Part shown: positions 19,273 to 27,924 of the stretch, piece by piece
Position numbering within the stretch: the stretch's first letter is position 1
Layout of the letters: each line of letters opens with the position of its first letter
Source: Acidobacteriota bacterium
Lineage (GTDB): Bacteria > Acidobacteriota > Blastocatellia > Pyrinomonadales > Pyrinomonadaceae
Assembly (NCBI GenBank): GCA_003385635.1
Contig: QQUY01000001.1
Location: 496,001-560,000, forward strand
DNA: 64,000 bases
Direction: 5' to 3'
Notes under the pieces: model-generated
What the model saw: only the letters and a program-made list of their open reading frames with translations
Database searches by the model: none
Told to the model about the DNA's origin: nothing
Program-made: the position numbers and the translations under genes

Positions 19273-19470
19273 ATGCCAAAATTGCCCAAGGATCAGGAAT
19301 TAGCTCCGCATCGCGGTAAGGATGAGCCGGACGAGGATCGCCGGGAGGAGCCGGAGGGCGAAAGAGAACCTCCGAAGAGGAGCTATTATTACGACGATGC
19401 CTACGGCTACGAGGATTACGAACCGGAAGAAGAAGCCGAGAAAGGGCGGGAAGAATCAGGCTGTGGTTGA
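19273..19470 (+). CDS. Small acidic, probably disordered protein
   Basis: A 65-aa frame rich in Glu, Asp, Arg, Pro and Tyr. A charged, Pro-containing first half is followed by a Tyr patch (RSYYYDDAYGYEDYEPEEE) and a C-terminal CG. It has no signal peptide and no family is recognised. The ATG lies about 150 bases from the divergent S9 peptidase start, a suitable place for a promoter. Low complexity makes coding status uncertain. Confidence 0.4.
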   Translation: MPKLPKDQELAPHRGKDEPDEDRREEPEGEREPPKRSYYYDDAYGYEDYEPEEEAEKGREESGCG

Positions 19471-19664
19471 CCCTGCATTTATCCGTCTGTATTTTACTAC
19501 CTGTTCAGATGGCGGAATCCCTTGATCGAGTGTGTATTTTTCAGTGAGTCTAACGATCGCGGGTCCGTATCTTCATGTTTACGGCCCGACAGCGCGTTTT
19601 CAGGATGAATGCGATTCCGATTTCTGAATAGGAATTGATCAACAGGAGAAACTTAGGAGATTTT

Positions 19665-20318
19665 ATGAATAGATCGATACTGCTTGTAATGGCGGCCCTG
19701 CTTTTTGTTGCACTTGGATGCAATCTTGACCAGTTCAGGGGTGGGTCTGACGATGAGGTGCCGACGCCCGTGACGGACACCGCTAATGACGCTGACAGCG
19801 ATACGACCGCTGATGCCGACGACGGCAATGATTCCGATTCCACGTCTTCTTCTTCGGATGGCGGTTCGGCGGACGTTTCTATGGACAAGTTCGACAAGAT
19901 CGAGATGGGAATGTCATATGACGCGGTAAAGGGCATTATGGGCTCCGACGGAAACCAGACAAGTATGACCAAAGCCGGAAACAGGGAAATGGCTTCCTAC
20001 GAATGGAAAGGCGAAAAATTTGCCGCGATCAGGGTCAGGTTCAATAACGACGAACTGAGCTACAAGTCCCAAACCGGTTTGACGCCCGCCAACGGATCCG
20101 CTGACATATCGCAGGCTAAGTTCAACAGGATCGAGGTAGGGATGAGCTATGACGAGGTGAAGGACATCATCGGATCGGACGGCGAAATGACAAGCCACTC
20201 GAAATTCTCTACTTTCGAATCGAAAAGCTATCGCTGGAAAGGGTCCGGATACTCGAATATTTTCGCTAACTTCCGGGACGACAAGCTTCAGAACAAGACT
20301 CAAAGCAATCTGAAGTAG
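19665..20318 (+). CDS. Lipoprotein with two SmpA/DUF3862-like repeats
   Basis: A 217-aa protein. The start at 19665 is chosen because AGGAG lies about 7 bases upstream and MNRSILLVMAALLFVALGC is a proper lipoprotein signal (lipobox VALGC). A linker rich in Asp, Thr and Ser (about 25-65) follows. Two homologous domains of about 70 residues come next, starting KFDKIEMGMSYDAVKGIMGSDG and KFNRIEVGMSYDEVKDIIGSDG. This pattern is typical of SmpA/OmlA/DUF3862 folds, which bind partner proteins (BamE, beta-lactamase-inhibitor-like). It is probably anchored at the outer membrane. Its partner is unknown. Confidence 0.8.
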   Translation: MNRSILLVMAALLFVALGCNLDQFRGGSDDEVPTPVTDTANDADSDTTADADDGNDSDSTSSSSDGGSADVSMDKFDKIEMGMSYDAVKGIMGSDGNQTSMTKAGNREMASYEWKGEKFAAIRVRFNNDELSYKSQTGLTPANGSADISQAKFNRIEVGMSYDEVKDIIGSDGEMTSHSKFSTFESKSYRWKGSGYSNIFANFRDDKLQNKTQSNLK

Positions 20319-20339
20319 GCACTAAACGTTTTGAGATTT

Positions 20340-20373
20340 GCCCGGTTCACTGGTGATTTACGGTGAACCGGGC
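20340..20373 (+). terminator. Intrinsic terminator
   Basis: An 11-bp perfect stem GCCCGGTTCAC / GTGAACCGGGC with a 12-base loop, followed by TTTCTTGTG, 22 bases after the lipoprotein stop. Confidence 0.8.
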
Positions 20374-20472
20374 TTTCTTGTGTCTTTTCGACATTGTGCG
20401 TGATAAGATATCCCTTCAGAGAAGTTAACCCTGCCCGGTTCAAGTCATACCTTAAGTAGAAGGAAGTCGAAT

Positions 20473-21180
20473 ATGAGATTTAGAGCTATTACTTTGTTCC
20501 TGTCTGTTTTCATTCTTGCGACTCAGTCAGTGATCGCCCAGCAATCATTGAAGAACGACAAGGAAATGCGTGCCGCGATAGCCCGTGTCGAAAGCGCTTC
20601 AGAGGTGTTCGACGAAGTGATGGACATAAAGGACCGTTCAATCCCGGAAGAGATACTCGAAAAGGCGCACGCCATAGTCGTGTTTCCGGGGACTCTTAAG
20701 GGAGCGTTTATCTTCGGCGGTCAGAGAGGCAAGGGAGTAGCGGTTCGGAAGATCGGGCGAAACTGGAGCGCACCTGCCTTTGTGAATCTTGGTGGAGGCA
20801 GTGTAGGTTTCCAGATCGGCGGCCAGAAGATCGACTACGTTCTCGTGATAATGAATGAAGAAGGTCTCAAAGGTCTGCTTGAGGACAAATTCGAGATGGG
20901 CGGCGAGGCAAGCGTAGCAGCGGGCCCGATCGGGCGTACGACGGCGGCTTCCACAAACGCGACGCTTGATGCTGCGATTCTGAGCTACTCAAAGACTCAA
21001 GGTGCGTTTGCAGGCGTTTCCCTTAAGGGCGCGGTGATAAAGCAGGACAAGAGCATTAACCGTGCTGTCTACGGAAAGTCCGCGAAAGATCTGCTGATAC
21101 GTGACCAGGCGCTTTGGACCTCTGCCCCTGAAGACCTTCAGGAATTCCCGCGGACGGTCAGAAAGTACATCAGACGGTAA
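20473..21180 (+). CDS. SYLF-domain (Ysc84-like) lipid-binding protein
   Basis: A 235-aa secreted protein. It has a signal peptide (about 1-22, ending VIAQ) and one SYLF/Ysc84 domain. Recognisable segments are IPEEILEKAHAIVVFPGTLKG, FIFGGQRGKGVAV, PAFVNLGGGSVGFQIGGQ, DYVLVIMNEEGL and GAFAGVSLKGAVI. In eukaryotes this domain binds phosphoinositides; in bacteria the role is unclear, probably envelope-lipid related. It stands alone and converges on the regulator gene, whose stop is at the next base. Confidence 0.88.
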   Translation: MRFRAITLFLSVFILATQSVIAQQSLKNDKEMRAAIARVESASEVFDEVMDIKDRSIPEEILEKAHAIVVFPGTLKGAFIFGGQRGKGVAVRKIGRNWSAPAFVNLGGGSVGFQIGGQKIDYVLVIMNEEGLKGLLEDKFEMGGEASVAAGPIGRTTAASTNATLDAAILSYSKTQGAFAGVSLKGAVIKQDKSINRAVYGKSAKDLLIRDQALWTSAPEDLQEFPRTVRKYIRR

Positions 21181-21828
21181 TCACTTTGACCTGGAGCTGT
21201 TTTTGTTCGGTATCAAGAACCTGCAACGCGGTGCGCCCGAGCGATCGCATTTCTCTTCCACGTCAACACCGGTGATTTCGGAGAGCATCGATTTCGCCGT
21301 ACGGCAGATCTCGGGATGCGCTGATACAGCCTTCGAAAAAGGACATCCCTCACTTGTGATCGCAGATCCACCTTCTTCCTCTTCCGAATTCACAATACCG
21401 CCCATTTCTTGAAGCGCGCGAATCGCGTTAGAGGCCCTGTCTTTGGGACTCAGTCCGTTGCCCAAAAACGGCACGGCAAGATCTCTTCCCGTTGCTTCCA
21501 AAGCTTCGTCCACGCTCGCTTGGGGAAACCTGGACTTGAAGGCGCTCAGTAGATGGATCAAAAGCGCGTCGTAGCCTTTCGGGAAAAGCTTGCCAGCTTC
21601 ACTGGTCAGTCCGTATACGTAGTGCGGCTTACGTGTGCCCTTCAAGAGCCCGAACTGGCGTACAAACCCATCTCTTTCCAACGACAAAAGATTTGAGCGA
21701 ACCGCATTGCTTGTGACTCCGAGTTTCTCGCTTAGTTCGCTCACAGTTTGCCGGGAACCGCGCAGTAAAAGGACGATCTTACCCCTCGTACTTTCAAAGA
21801 ATCTCTCGCTTATTTTTGTCCGTTTCAT
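21181..21828 (-). CDS. SufR-like winged-helix regulator with four-Cys (Fe-S) C-terminal domain
   Basis: A 215-aa transcription factor; the start at 21828 is preceded by AGAGG. The N-terminal wHTH (about 10-75) carries TVSELSEKLGVTSNAVRSNL. The C-terminal domain has Cys162-x12-Cys175 (CPFSKAVSAHPEIC), Cys194 and Cys202 (CDRSGAPRC), the pattern of SufR-type repressors that hold an iron-sulfur cluster. It likely senses Fe-S status or redox/nitrosative stress. It is divergently transcribed from a DoxX-like gene across a 163-base region containing an inverted repeat. Cluster binding is inferred. Confidence 0.8.
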   Translation of the reverse strand: MKRTKISERFFESTRGKIVLLLRGSRQTVSELSEKLGVTSNAVRSNLLSLERDGFVRQFGLLKGTRKPHYVYGLTSEAGKLFPKGYDALLIHLLSAFKSRFPQASVDEALEATGRDLAVPFLGNGLSPKDRASNAIRALQEMGGIVNSEEEEGGSAITSEGCPFSKAVSAHPEICRTAKSMLSEITGVDVEEKCDRSGAPRCRFLIPNKNSSRSK

Positions 21829-21873
21829 TCCTCTTCTCTGGAGAAATGCTATCGTGCTCCGCCAGTTTACACA

Positions 21874-21919
21874 AATAAGTATAATAATTTCTTGACTTAT
21901 TAGTTTTAATCGATAGAAT
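21874..21919 (+). promoter_or_regulatory. Divergent promoter region with inverted-repeat operator candidate
   Basis: TTGACT (21892-21897) - 16 bases - TAGAAT (21914-21919) is a good sigma-70 promoter for the DoxX-like gene. A perfect 7-bp inverted repeat AATAAGT (21874-21880) / ACTTATT (21895-21901) overlaps its -35 box. On the minus strand it also overlaps a TATACT -10 (21879-21884) for the regulator. It is therefore placed to repress both genes. Confidence 0.6.
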
Positions 21920-21991
21920 TCGGAATTAAGCAGGTCATCGCATAGACCTGCGGTCATGAAAATCGGTTAGAAACAACATTCGGAGGTAAAA

Positions 21992-22429
21992 ATGAGCGAA
22001 ATGACTTTTGATGCGGGAACGCCTGAAATGGCAGGAGCCGCTACACGGGAGAGGGATCTTGATAATCCTTCCTATCAGGCATACCAGGTTCTCAGGTTGG
22101 GTTTTACAGTAGCGCCGATATTAGCGGGGGTTGACAAGTTTCTTCATCTGCTTGTCGACTGGACGATCTATCTTCCGCCGTTCGTGAATGAAATCAGCGG
22201 GGGAAACGGCGCAGCGCTAATGATGATCGTCGGAATCATCGAGATTGTGGCGGGGCTAGGAGTATTTATCAAGCCGAGGCTTTTTGCATATATCGTATCG
22301 GCTTGGCTTGTCGTAATTATTGCCAATCTCCTGCTTATACCTGGCTACTTTGACGTCGCTTTGAGGGATCTCGGCCTGGCGATCGGAGCGTTTGCTTTGG
22401 CTCGTCTGAGCTCTGTTTTCGATACCTAG
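21992..22429 (+). CDS. DoxX-like membrane protein
   Basis: A 145-aa integral membrane protein with four predicted helices after a 30-residue soluble N-terminus. The helices fall at about 34-50, 72-92, 97-115 and 118-140. The spacing and the GVDKFLHLLVDW segment suit DoxX/DoxD-like proteins, which are linked to thiosulfate/quinone or redox chemistry in other species. It has an excellent ribosome site GGAGG before ATG. The divergent Fe-S-type regulator suggests induction under redox or iron stress. The molecular activity is unknown. Confidence 0.75.
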   Translation: MSEMTFDAGTPEMAGAATRERDLDNPSYQAYQVLRLGFTVAPILAGVDKFLHLLVDWTIYLPPFVNEISGGNGAALMMIVGIIEIVAGLGVFIKPRLFAYIVSAWLVVIIANLLLIPGYFDVALRDLGLAIGAFALARLSSVFDT

Positions 22430-22451
22430 ATAACTAAGCGTCAGGCAGAGA

Positions 22452-24263
22452 TCACTGTTTCTTTGGCCTCTTGTTGGCTTGCAGCACGCGCTTGCGCAAC
22501 CTGATGGCATTCGGGGTGACCTCGATCAATTCGTCGTCGGCGATGAATTCGAGTGCTTCTTCAAGAGTGAGGTCCTTTGACGGTACCAGTCGCATTGCTT
22601 CTTCGGCCGTCGAGGATCTCATATTTGTTAGCTTTCTTTCTTTTACGGCATTGACGTCCAGATCAACATTGCGTGCATTCTCACCGATCACCATTCCCTC
22701 ATACACCTTGACCTGTGGGCGTATGAACATTATGCCGCGCTCCTGAAGGTTGTAGAGAGCGTACGTCGTCGCATCGCCCTGCCTGTCCGCGACGAGTGAG
22801 CCCGTCGAACGCGAGCGGATCTCGCCCTTCCATTTGTCGAACCTCAGGAACATTGTATTCAAAAGCCCAGTTCCCTTCGTTTCGGTGAGGAACTCTCCGC
22901 GAAATCCGATCAGTCCTCTGGAAGGGACCTCGTATTCAAGCCTGACCCTTCCAGTTCCATTGTTCACCATCTTCGACATCTGGCCTTTTCTACGGCCGAG
23001 GGCTTCGGTGACTACACCTATGAATTCCTCAGGAACATCGATTACTACAAGTTCGATCGGCTCGAGCGTGGCTCCGTCGTCACCTTCTTTCGTGATCACT
23101 TCCGGCTTTGAGACCTGGAGTTCATAACCTTCGCGGCGCATCATTTCGATAAGAATCGAAAGCTGCAGTTCTCCGCGACCGGATACCTTGAACTGATCGG
23201 GAGACTCGGTCTCCGTTACACGAAGCGCCACGTTTCCCAGCACTTCTTTCTCAAGCCTTTCTTTGATCTGCCTAGAGGTGACGAACCTACCGTCCTTTCC
23301 GGCGAACGGCGATGTATTTACGCCGAAGATCATCGATATCGTAGGCTCATCGACCGCGATCACGGGAAGAGGCTTTGGATTCTCGGCGGAGGTAATCGTT
23401 TCTCCTATATTGATCCCTTCAAATCCCGCAAGTGCGACGATCTCGCCGACACCGGCTTGATCGACTGCCTCTCGCTTGAGGCCCTCGAATACGTACAACT
23501 CCTTCACCTTCGATTTCTCTACGCTTCCATTACGCTTTGAAACGGCGACTTCCTGGTTCTTCGAGATCGTACCGGAAAAGATCCTGCCGATGGCGAGCCG
23601 CCCGACGTATTCGTTGTAATCAATATTTGCAACCAGCAGTTGAAGGACGTCCTTGTGAAGTTCCTTGGGAGGCGGGCAGGTATTTACGATCTCTTCAAGA
23701 AGGGGACGCAGGTTAGCCGAGTCATCTTCGAGGGAGTTCTTCGCAATCCCTTCTCTCGAAACCGCGTAAAGAATGGGAAAATCTATCTGCGAATCATCGG
23801 CTCCCAAGTCGATGAACAGATCGTAGATCTCATCGACCACTTCTTCAGGCCTCGCATCCTGGCGATCGATCTTATTTACCACCGCAATTGCCGGCAGCCT
23901 TTGTTCAAGCGCCTTCCTGAGAACGAACCGGGTCTGTGGCAGACACCCTTCGGCGGCGTCGACAAGAAGCATGACGCCATCGACCATCTTTAGTACGCGC
24001 TCGACCTCGCCTCCAAAATCCGAGTGCCCCGGGGTGTCGACAATGTTGATCTTGTACTCTCCGAATCTGACCGAAGTAGTCTTTGCCATGATCGTGATTC
24101 CACGCTCACGTTCAAGGTCCATCGAATCCATAACGCGTTCCTGAACTTCCTCGTTTTCACGGAACGTGCCCGATTGCTTGAGCATAGCGTCGACGAGGGT
24201 GGTTTTACCGTGATCGACGTGTGCGATGATCGCAATATTCCTTATCTTGTCCGGTTCCAGCAT
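22452..24263 (-). CDS. typA: Ribosome-associated GTPase TypA/BipA
   Basis: Translational GTPase involved in 50S assembly and stress adaptation. The 603-aa length is normal. G1 is AHVDHGKTT (14-22), with switch I RERGITI, G3 DTPGHSDF and G4 [12 protein letters not shown]-like domains follow, then the BipA-specific C-terminal domain ([19 protein letters not shown], near residue 437, and [22 protein letters not shown]). It is monocistronic. The gene upstream on the same strand ends in a strong terminator. Confidence 0.97.
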   Translation of the reverse strand: MLEPDKIRNIAIIAHVDHGKTTLVDAMLKQSGTFRENEEVQERVMDSMDLERERGITIMAKTTSVRFGEYKINIVDTPGHSDFGGEVERVLKMVDGVMLLVDAAEGCLPQTRFVLRKALEQRLPAIAVVNKIDRQDARPEEVVDEIYDLFIDLGADDSQIDFPILYAVSREGIAKNSLEDDSANLRPLLEEIVNTCPPPKELHKDVLQLLVANIDYNEYVGRLAIGRIFSGTISKNQEVAVSKRNGSVEKSKVKELYVFEGLKREAVDQAGVGEIVALAGFEGINIGETITSAENPKPLPVIAVDEPTISMIFGVNTSPFAGKDGRFVTSRQIKERLEKEVLGNVALRVTETESPDQFKVSGRGELQLSILIEMMRREGYELQVSKPEVITKEGDDGATLEPIELVVIDVPEEFIGVVTEALGRRKGQMSKMVNNGTGRVRLEYEVPSRGLIGFRGEFLTETKGTGLLNTMFLRFDKWKGEIRSRSTGSLVADRQGDATTYALYNLQERGIMFIRPQVKVYEGMVIGENARNVDLDVNAVKERKLTNMRSSTAEEAMRLVPSKDLTLEEALEFIADDELIEVTPNAIRLRKRVLQANKRPKKQ

Positions 24264-24353
24264 CTGTTGATTTCGCCTTTAAAGAAAAGGGTGATGATGA
24301 GGTATCGGGGCCTAAAACGCAAATCTAATTAGCTCCTGGTCTCCAAAGAAAAA

Positions 24354-24377
24354 AAAGCCGGGATCGATCCCGGCTTT
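24354..24377 (-). terminator. Strong intrinsic terminator
   Basis: A fully self-complementary 24-base palindrome (AAAGCCGGGATC and its inverse). Read on the minus strand it continues into a run of eight T. It ends the BON-domain gene upstream of typA. Confidence 0.93.
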
Positions 24378-24400
24378 GCCAATCACTATTCAGAGAGTTG

Positions 24401-24970
24401 CTACGATACCTCTTCGCCTTCCCTGCGTTCAAGCTTGAGGTTGTTCTCGACGTTGAACACACCAAAAGTTTGGCTCGCAGCCGTTGTCGCAAGGGTGATG
24501 TCCGATTCATAGGTCACAATCCCTTCCAATATAACTCTTCCGTTCTTGACCACTATTCGGATCGATGGATTCGCACCGAGAAGATACCTGTACAAGTTCC
24601 CCTTGTTCGCGATCTCGCGGTAGATCCGTACCCTGATACGGTCATCGGAAGGTGAAGGCGGCAAGACCTCGATACTGTTCTCAACCCTCGAAACTCCCTC
24701 GATGTCCAGAACTGCCTCAGCAGCTTCTTTCTTAGTGTAAGGCCTGACTACATATCCGTTTAGCAATACTGTATCGCCTTTGATCTCGTAACCGATCGCG
24801 TCGAATACGCCATAGTAGGGAAGCGACAGGATCTCCTTTCTTACCTGTCGTTCCATTTCGGCACGTTCAACCATTTCCGCATCAGTGATTGTCTGAGCAG
24901 ACAGCGAATTTGCAGAAAACCCTATTAGTGCGATCACGAGGATCGCAACGTTGAATATTTTAGTTCTCAT
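24401..24970 (-). CDS. Secreted protein with two BON domains (paralogue of the gene at 25145)
   Basis: A 189-aa protein. The start at 24970 is set by AGGGGG upstream and by the signal peptide MRTKIFNVAILVIALIGFSA (cut after LSAQ). BON domain 1 (about 45-110) has YYGVFDAIGYEIKGDTVLLNGYVVRP and GVSRVENSIEVLP. BON domain 2 (about 115-180) has IRIVVKNGRVILEGIV and FGVFNVENNLKL. BON modules bind phospholipid surfaces or peptidoglycan, so an envelope-stress or scaffolding role is likely. The C-terminus is charged (ERREGEEVS). It has its own promoter and terminator. Confidence 0.85.
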   Translation of the reverse strand: MRTKIFNVAILVIALIGFSANSLSAQTITDAEMVERAEMERQVRKEILSLPYYGVFDAIGYEIKGDTVLLNGYVVRPYTKKEAAEAVLDIEGVSRVENSIEVLPPSPSDDRIRVRIYREIANKGNLYRYLLGANPSIRIVVKNGRVILEGIVTYESDITLATTAASQTFGVFNVENNLKLERREGEEVS

Positions 24971-25035
24971 ATGATCCCCCTTGTGGCTCATGTCACGCCA
25001 CAGTTTAATATTATCTTTCGTCATTATTAGCTAAG

Positions 25036-25064
25036 ATTATATCTTTTGTATTCCGGGTTGTCTG
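25036..25064 (-). promoter_or_regulatory. Sigma-70-like promoter for the BON-domain gene
   Basis: On the minus strand CAGACA (25064-25059), a 17-base spacer and a perfect TATAAT (25041-25036) stand about 65 bases upstream of the ATG. The terminator of the preceding gene lies just upstream. Confidence 0.55.
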
Positions 25065-25090
25065 TAGTTATGAATACAAAGGTGTAAAGC

Positions 25091-25116
25091 AAAAGACCGG
25101 CTTTCGCCGGTCTTTT
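25091..25116 (-). terminator. Intrinsic terminator
   Basis: An 11-bp perfect stem AAAAGACCGGC / GCCGGTCTTTT with a 4-base loop, 28 bases after the stop of the second BON-domain gene. Confidence 0.88.
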
Positions 25117-25144
25117 CGAGGCATTAGCTATACTTATCTAAGTT

Positions 25145-25678
25145 CTACTTGGAATCGAGCTCCAGATTGTTTGTAACTCCAAAGGTTCCAGGAACTCCTT
25201 GTGCCACAATGTTAGCGAGTCTTATGTCTCCCCGGTTGCTCATATACCCGAAGAGTATCAGCCTTCCGCCGTCAACGATTATCCGGACGGGCGGATTCGG
25301 TCCCTGAAGGTACCGGTAAAGACTTCCGCTGTTGTAGAAGGCCCGTACCGTCCTTCGGCGGATCGAGTTGTCAAAACTCGAACCTGAAAGGATCTCGATA
25401 TTGTTCACGACCTCGCTAACGCCGTCAATATCTTTGATATAGTTCTCGGCGTTCTTGCGGTTGATCCCGTTGAGGACCTTTCCGTAGAGCATTACCGTGC
25501 TTCCTTCAACTTCAAATGCGATATGGTCAAAAACCCCGTAATACGGAAGCTTTCTGAGCTCTTTCGACACCTTGTTCTCCAGAAGTACGCTCGAACCTGA
25601 GGTCTGAGCGCTAACGCTTACCACGGAAATCCCCAGAATTACGATTGCAACTATCAAGTATGTTCTGATGGATTTCAT
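25145..25678 (-). CDS. Secreted protein with two BON domains (paralogue of the gene at 24401)
   Basis: A 177-aa protein with a signal peptide (about 1-24, ending VSVSAQ) and two BON modules. The first has LRKLPYYGVFDHIAFEVEG and GVSEVVNNIEILSG. The second has YRYLQGPNPPVRIIVDGGRL and TFGVTNNLEL. The order and motifs match the downstream BON gene (YRYLLGANPSIRIVVKNGRV), so the two arose by tandem duplication. Each has its own terminator, so they may be expressed separately. Confidence 0.85.
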   Translation of the reverse strand: MKSIRTYLIVAIVILGISVVSVSAQTSGSSVLLENKVSKELRKLPYYGVFDHIAFEVEGSTVMLYGKVLNGINRKNAENYIKDIDGVSEVVNNIEILSGSSFDNSIRRRTVRAFYNSGSLYRYLQGPNPPVRIIVDGGRLILFGYMSNRGDIRLANIVAQGVPGTFGVTNNLELDSK

Positions 25679-25791
25679 TTTTTATGTTCACTCCTTTCAA
25701 AATTAAACCGGCCCGATCTGGGCCGCATCAACGAACGCTTCTATGATGTAGTTTTGCGGAGAATTGTTGTAGACCTGCTTTGAAGGAGCTT

Positions 25792-26247
25792 CTACGGAGT
25801 GCCTGTCTGCCGAATTGCTTCATAGAGGCAGATCCCGACAGAGGTCGCAAGGTTAAGGCTTCTGACCCTGGGATTGGACATCGGGATCTTTAGTGACCGC
25901 GCAATGTTGTTCTCGAGGATCTCAGCCGGAAGACCTCTTGTTTCCGGACCGAAAACGAGGCAATCTCCTTCCTTGAATTTCCAATCCGTGTAGGGAATCC
26001 GTGCTTTGGTCGAAAAAAAGACGAATCGGGAATCCGCAAGCGTCTCGTATAGATCTGTGATTTCGATGTGGGTGACCAGATCGACCTCCTCCCAATAATC
26101 AAGCCCGGCCCTCTTTACTGCGCGATCGTCGATACGGAATCCGGTCGCGCCGACGATATGAAGTCGGGTTCCGGTTGCCGCACATAGGCGGGCAATATTT
26201 CCAGTGTTTGGCGGGATCTCAGGTTCATACAACGCAACGTGGAACAT
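25792..26247 (-). CDS. trmL: tRNA (cytidine(34)-2'-O)-methyltransferase
   Basis: SPOUT-class SAM-dependent enzyme that 2'-O-methylates the wobble base of tRNA-Leu isoacceptors. The 151-aa length is normal. It carries the family motifs PEIPPNTGNIARLCAATGT at residues 9-27, LVFGPETRGLP and the knot-forming C-terminal RSLNLATSVGICLYE. It is divergent from the secreted-protein gene at 26418. Confidence 0.93.
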   Translation of the reverse strand: MFHVALYEPEIPPNTGNIARLCAATGTRLHIVGATGFRIDDRAVKRAGLDYWEEVDLVTHIEITDLYETLADSRFVFFSTKARIPYTDWKFKEGDCLVFGPETRGLPAEILENNIARSLKIPMSNPRVRSLNLATSVGICLYEAIRQTGTP

Positions 26248-26417
26248 ACTTCCGAATCATCGCCAATTGCAGATCTATCGGCAAGTGCATCCCATTCGGA
26301 AGCACACACATCAACACGAACGATCAATTAAAGCCGGTAATGCCGGCGCAGTTTGATTGTGCTACAATCCGCACAGATCAGACTACACAACCTTCATTTC
26401 AGGAGATTTAAGCAGTT

Positions 26418-27233
26418 TTGTTTTTGAGAATTCTATTACTGACGGCTGCGATACTGGCTGTCGGAGTGACACCAGTCCTGGCTCAGGACGACCCGCCTAA
26501 GGCAGAGGTGGAGAACGAACCTGAGGTCCAGATCGACATTACCAAAGAAAAAACGGACGGAATCCAGATCGCCGAATCCGCGATCATAGTCTACAGCGGA
26601 CTCAGGGGGCGGCTTGGCCTTGATCAGGTCCGCAAGACTACCGTCGAGATCGGCAAAACGACCTATTTCCAGCCTGATGGCTCAAAACGCAACGCGGATT
26701 ACACGATGCGGATAATTCGCGGCGAGAGTTTTGGAGAAGAGAAGATCAGGCTTGATCAGAGATTCCCAAATGCCGAGTACGCGATGGTCTTCGACGGAGG
26801 CAAGGTCTTCGGTGTAATTTCCAATACCGTTTTTTCTCCGCGAGATGACGCTGTCCGCGAGTTTAATTCGAGAATAGTCCACAGCATTGACGCTCTTCTC
26901 CGGTATAAGGAGAATGAATCGGAGGTCGAGCTCAAGGAATCGACGAAGAAGATGGGCGTCGATTACTATGTTGTCGTAATGACGGATAAAGACGGCCGTG
27001 AGACGACCTATTTCGTTAGTAAGAAGTACCTTAGGGTAATGATTCTTGAATACGAGGCTGACGGCGTCGAGTACCAAAGGCGTTTCTACGATCACAACTA
27101 CGCGCAGGGAACGTTGGTGCCCTACAGGACCGTTCTTAAGGCAGACGGAAAAGTGATCGAAGAGACCGACATAGCCACGGTCACCTTTGGTCAGCAGGTA
27201 GAGGAGTCGTGGTTCGTGTTCAACGAAGCGTGA
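26418..27233 (+). CDS. Secreted LolA-like beta protein (function unknown)
   Basis: A 271-aa protein with a signal peptide cut after PVLAQ and a long beta-rich domain. It recalls LolA/LppX-fold outer-membrane-lipoprotein-sorting-like proteins: repeated strands such as YTMRIIRGES, YAMVFDGGKVFGV, DYYVVVMTDKDGRETTYFV and YQRRFYDHNYA. Similar proteins occur at 30244 and 32329. The start codon is TTG (26418, or 26424 in frame); AGGAG at 26401-26405 supports initiation here, as there is no usable ATG. A terminator follows. Confidence 0.6.
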   Translation: MFLRILLLTAAILAVGVTPVLAQDDPPKAEVENEPEVQIDITKEKTDGIQIAESAIIVYSGLRGRLGLDQVRKTTVEIGKTTYFQPDGSKRNADYTMRIIRGESFGEEKIRLDQRFPNAEYAMVFDGGKVFGVISNTVFSPRDDAVREFNSRIVHSIDALLRYKENESEVELKESTKKMGVDYYVVVMTDKDGRETTYFVSKKYLRVMILEYEADGVEYQRRFYDHNYAQGTLVPYRTVLKADGKVIEETDIATVTFGQQVEESWFVFNEA

Positions 27234-27257
27234 CTTAATAAGAACAATTGAGGAATT

Positions 27258-27280
27258 AAACGGGCTTCGGCCCGTTTTTT
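27258..27280 (+). terminator. Intrinsic terminator
   Basis: An 8-bp stem AAACGGGC / GCCCGTTT with a TTCG tetraloop, running into T6-G-T5, 25 bases after the stop of the preceding gene. Confidence 0.93.
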
Positions 27281-27357
27281 GTTTTTGATGCAACTTTTGA
27301 AGCTGCGAACTGTGCAACACTCCGGAAACACGAAAAGAACGGAGGTTGGCAAGACAG

Positions 27358-27924
27358 ATGAGAAGATTAAGAATCCCGCTTTTGACGGTCGCCCTGCTAC
27401 TGGGTTCCGCAGTTTCGATTCAGGCACAGACTTCGTCTCCCGATCCTGAAAGCTACTACAAGGTCGATCTCTACATCGTTCTTGGTACGGATACCGGCGG
27501 CAGCAATGACGGAATGACGGCAGTCGTAGATTCGGCGGTGCGTGGCCTGGAAAGCAATTTTCAGTTCGAAGGCTACCGGGTAGTCAGTTCGCAGTTTTTT
27601 GAACTAGGGGTAGGTGGCCTTGCTCACCTCAGGTCCGCGGAACGAAAAGTGCGCTCGGCGGGCGAGCCTGCCAAACCCGACGTTTCGCTGATGTTGGGCC
27701 CGATCAGTGTAGGCAGTGCGAACAGGACTCTTGAATTGCGCAGGATCGTCTATGAAGCAGGATTTCCACTGGATCCCGCGGGATCAACCGGGTATACGCA
27801 GTTGAATTTCTCACTTGAAAGAGCGCGTATCCCGATCGGAAGGGCGACCGTGGTCGGAAATCAGCCGTTGCCGGGGACCGGGGAAATGTTGTTTTTTGTT
27901 GTGAGGGCCGAAGAAGCTAAGTGA
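27358..27924 (+). CDS. Secreted protein of unknown function, first gene of the sigma-factor operon
   Basis: A 188-aa protein. ATG 27358 is preferred over the in-frame TTG at 27346 because GGAGG lies at 27341-27345. The signal peptide ends SIQAQ. The mature part is beta-rich (YKVDLYIVLGTDTGG, YRVVSSQFFELGVGGL, TLELRRIVYEAG, GTGEMLFFVVRAEE) and matches no family I recognise. Its TGA overlaps the GTG start of the ECF sigma factor, so it is translationally coupled. It could be a periplasmic input or target of that regulatory pair. Confidence 0.65.
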   Translation: MRRLRIPLLTVALLLGSAVSIQAQTSSPDPESYYKVDLYIVLGTDTGGSNDGMTAVVDSAVRGLESNFQFEGYRVVSSQFFELGVGGLAHLRSAERKVRSAGEPAKPDVSLMLGPISVGSANRTLELRRIVYEAGFPLDPAGSTGYTQLNFSLERARIPIGRATVVGNQPLPGTGEMLFFVVRAEEAK

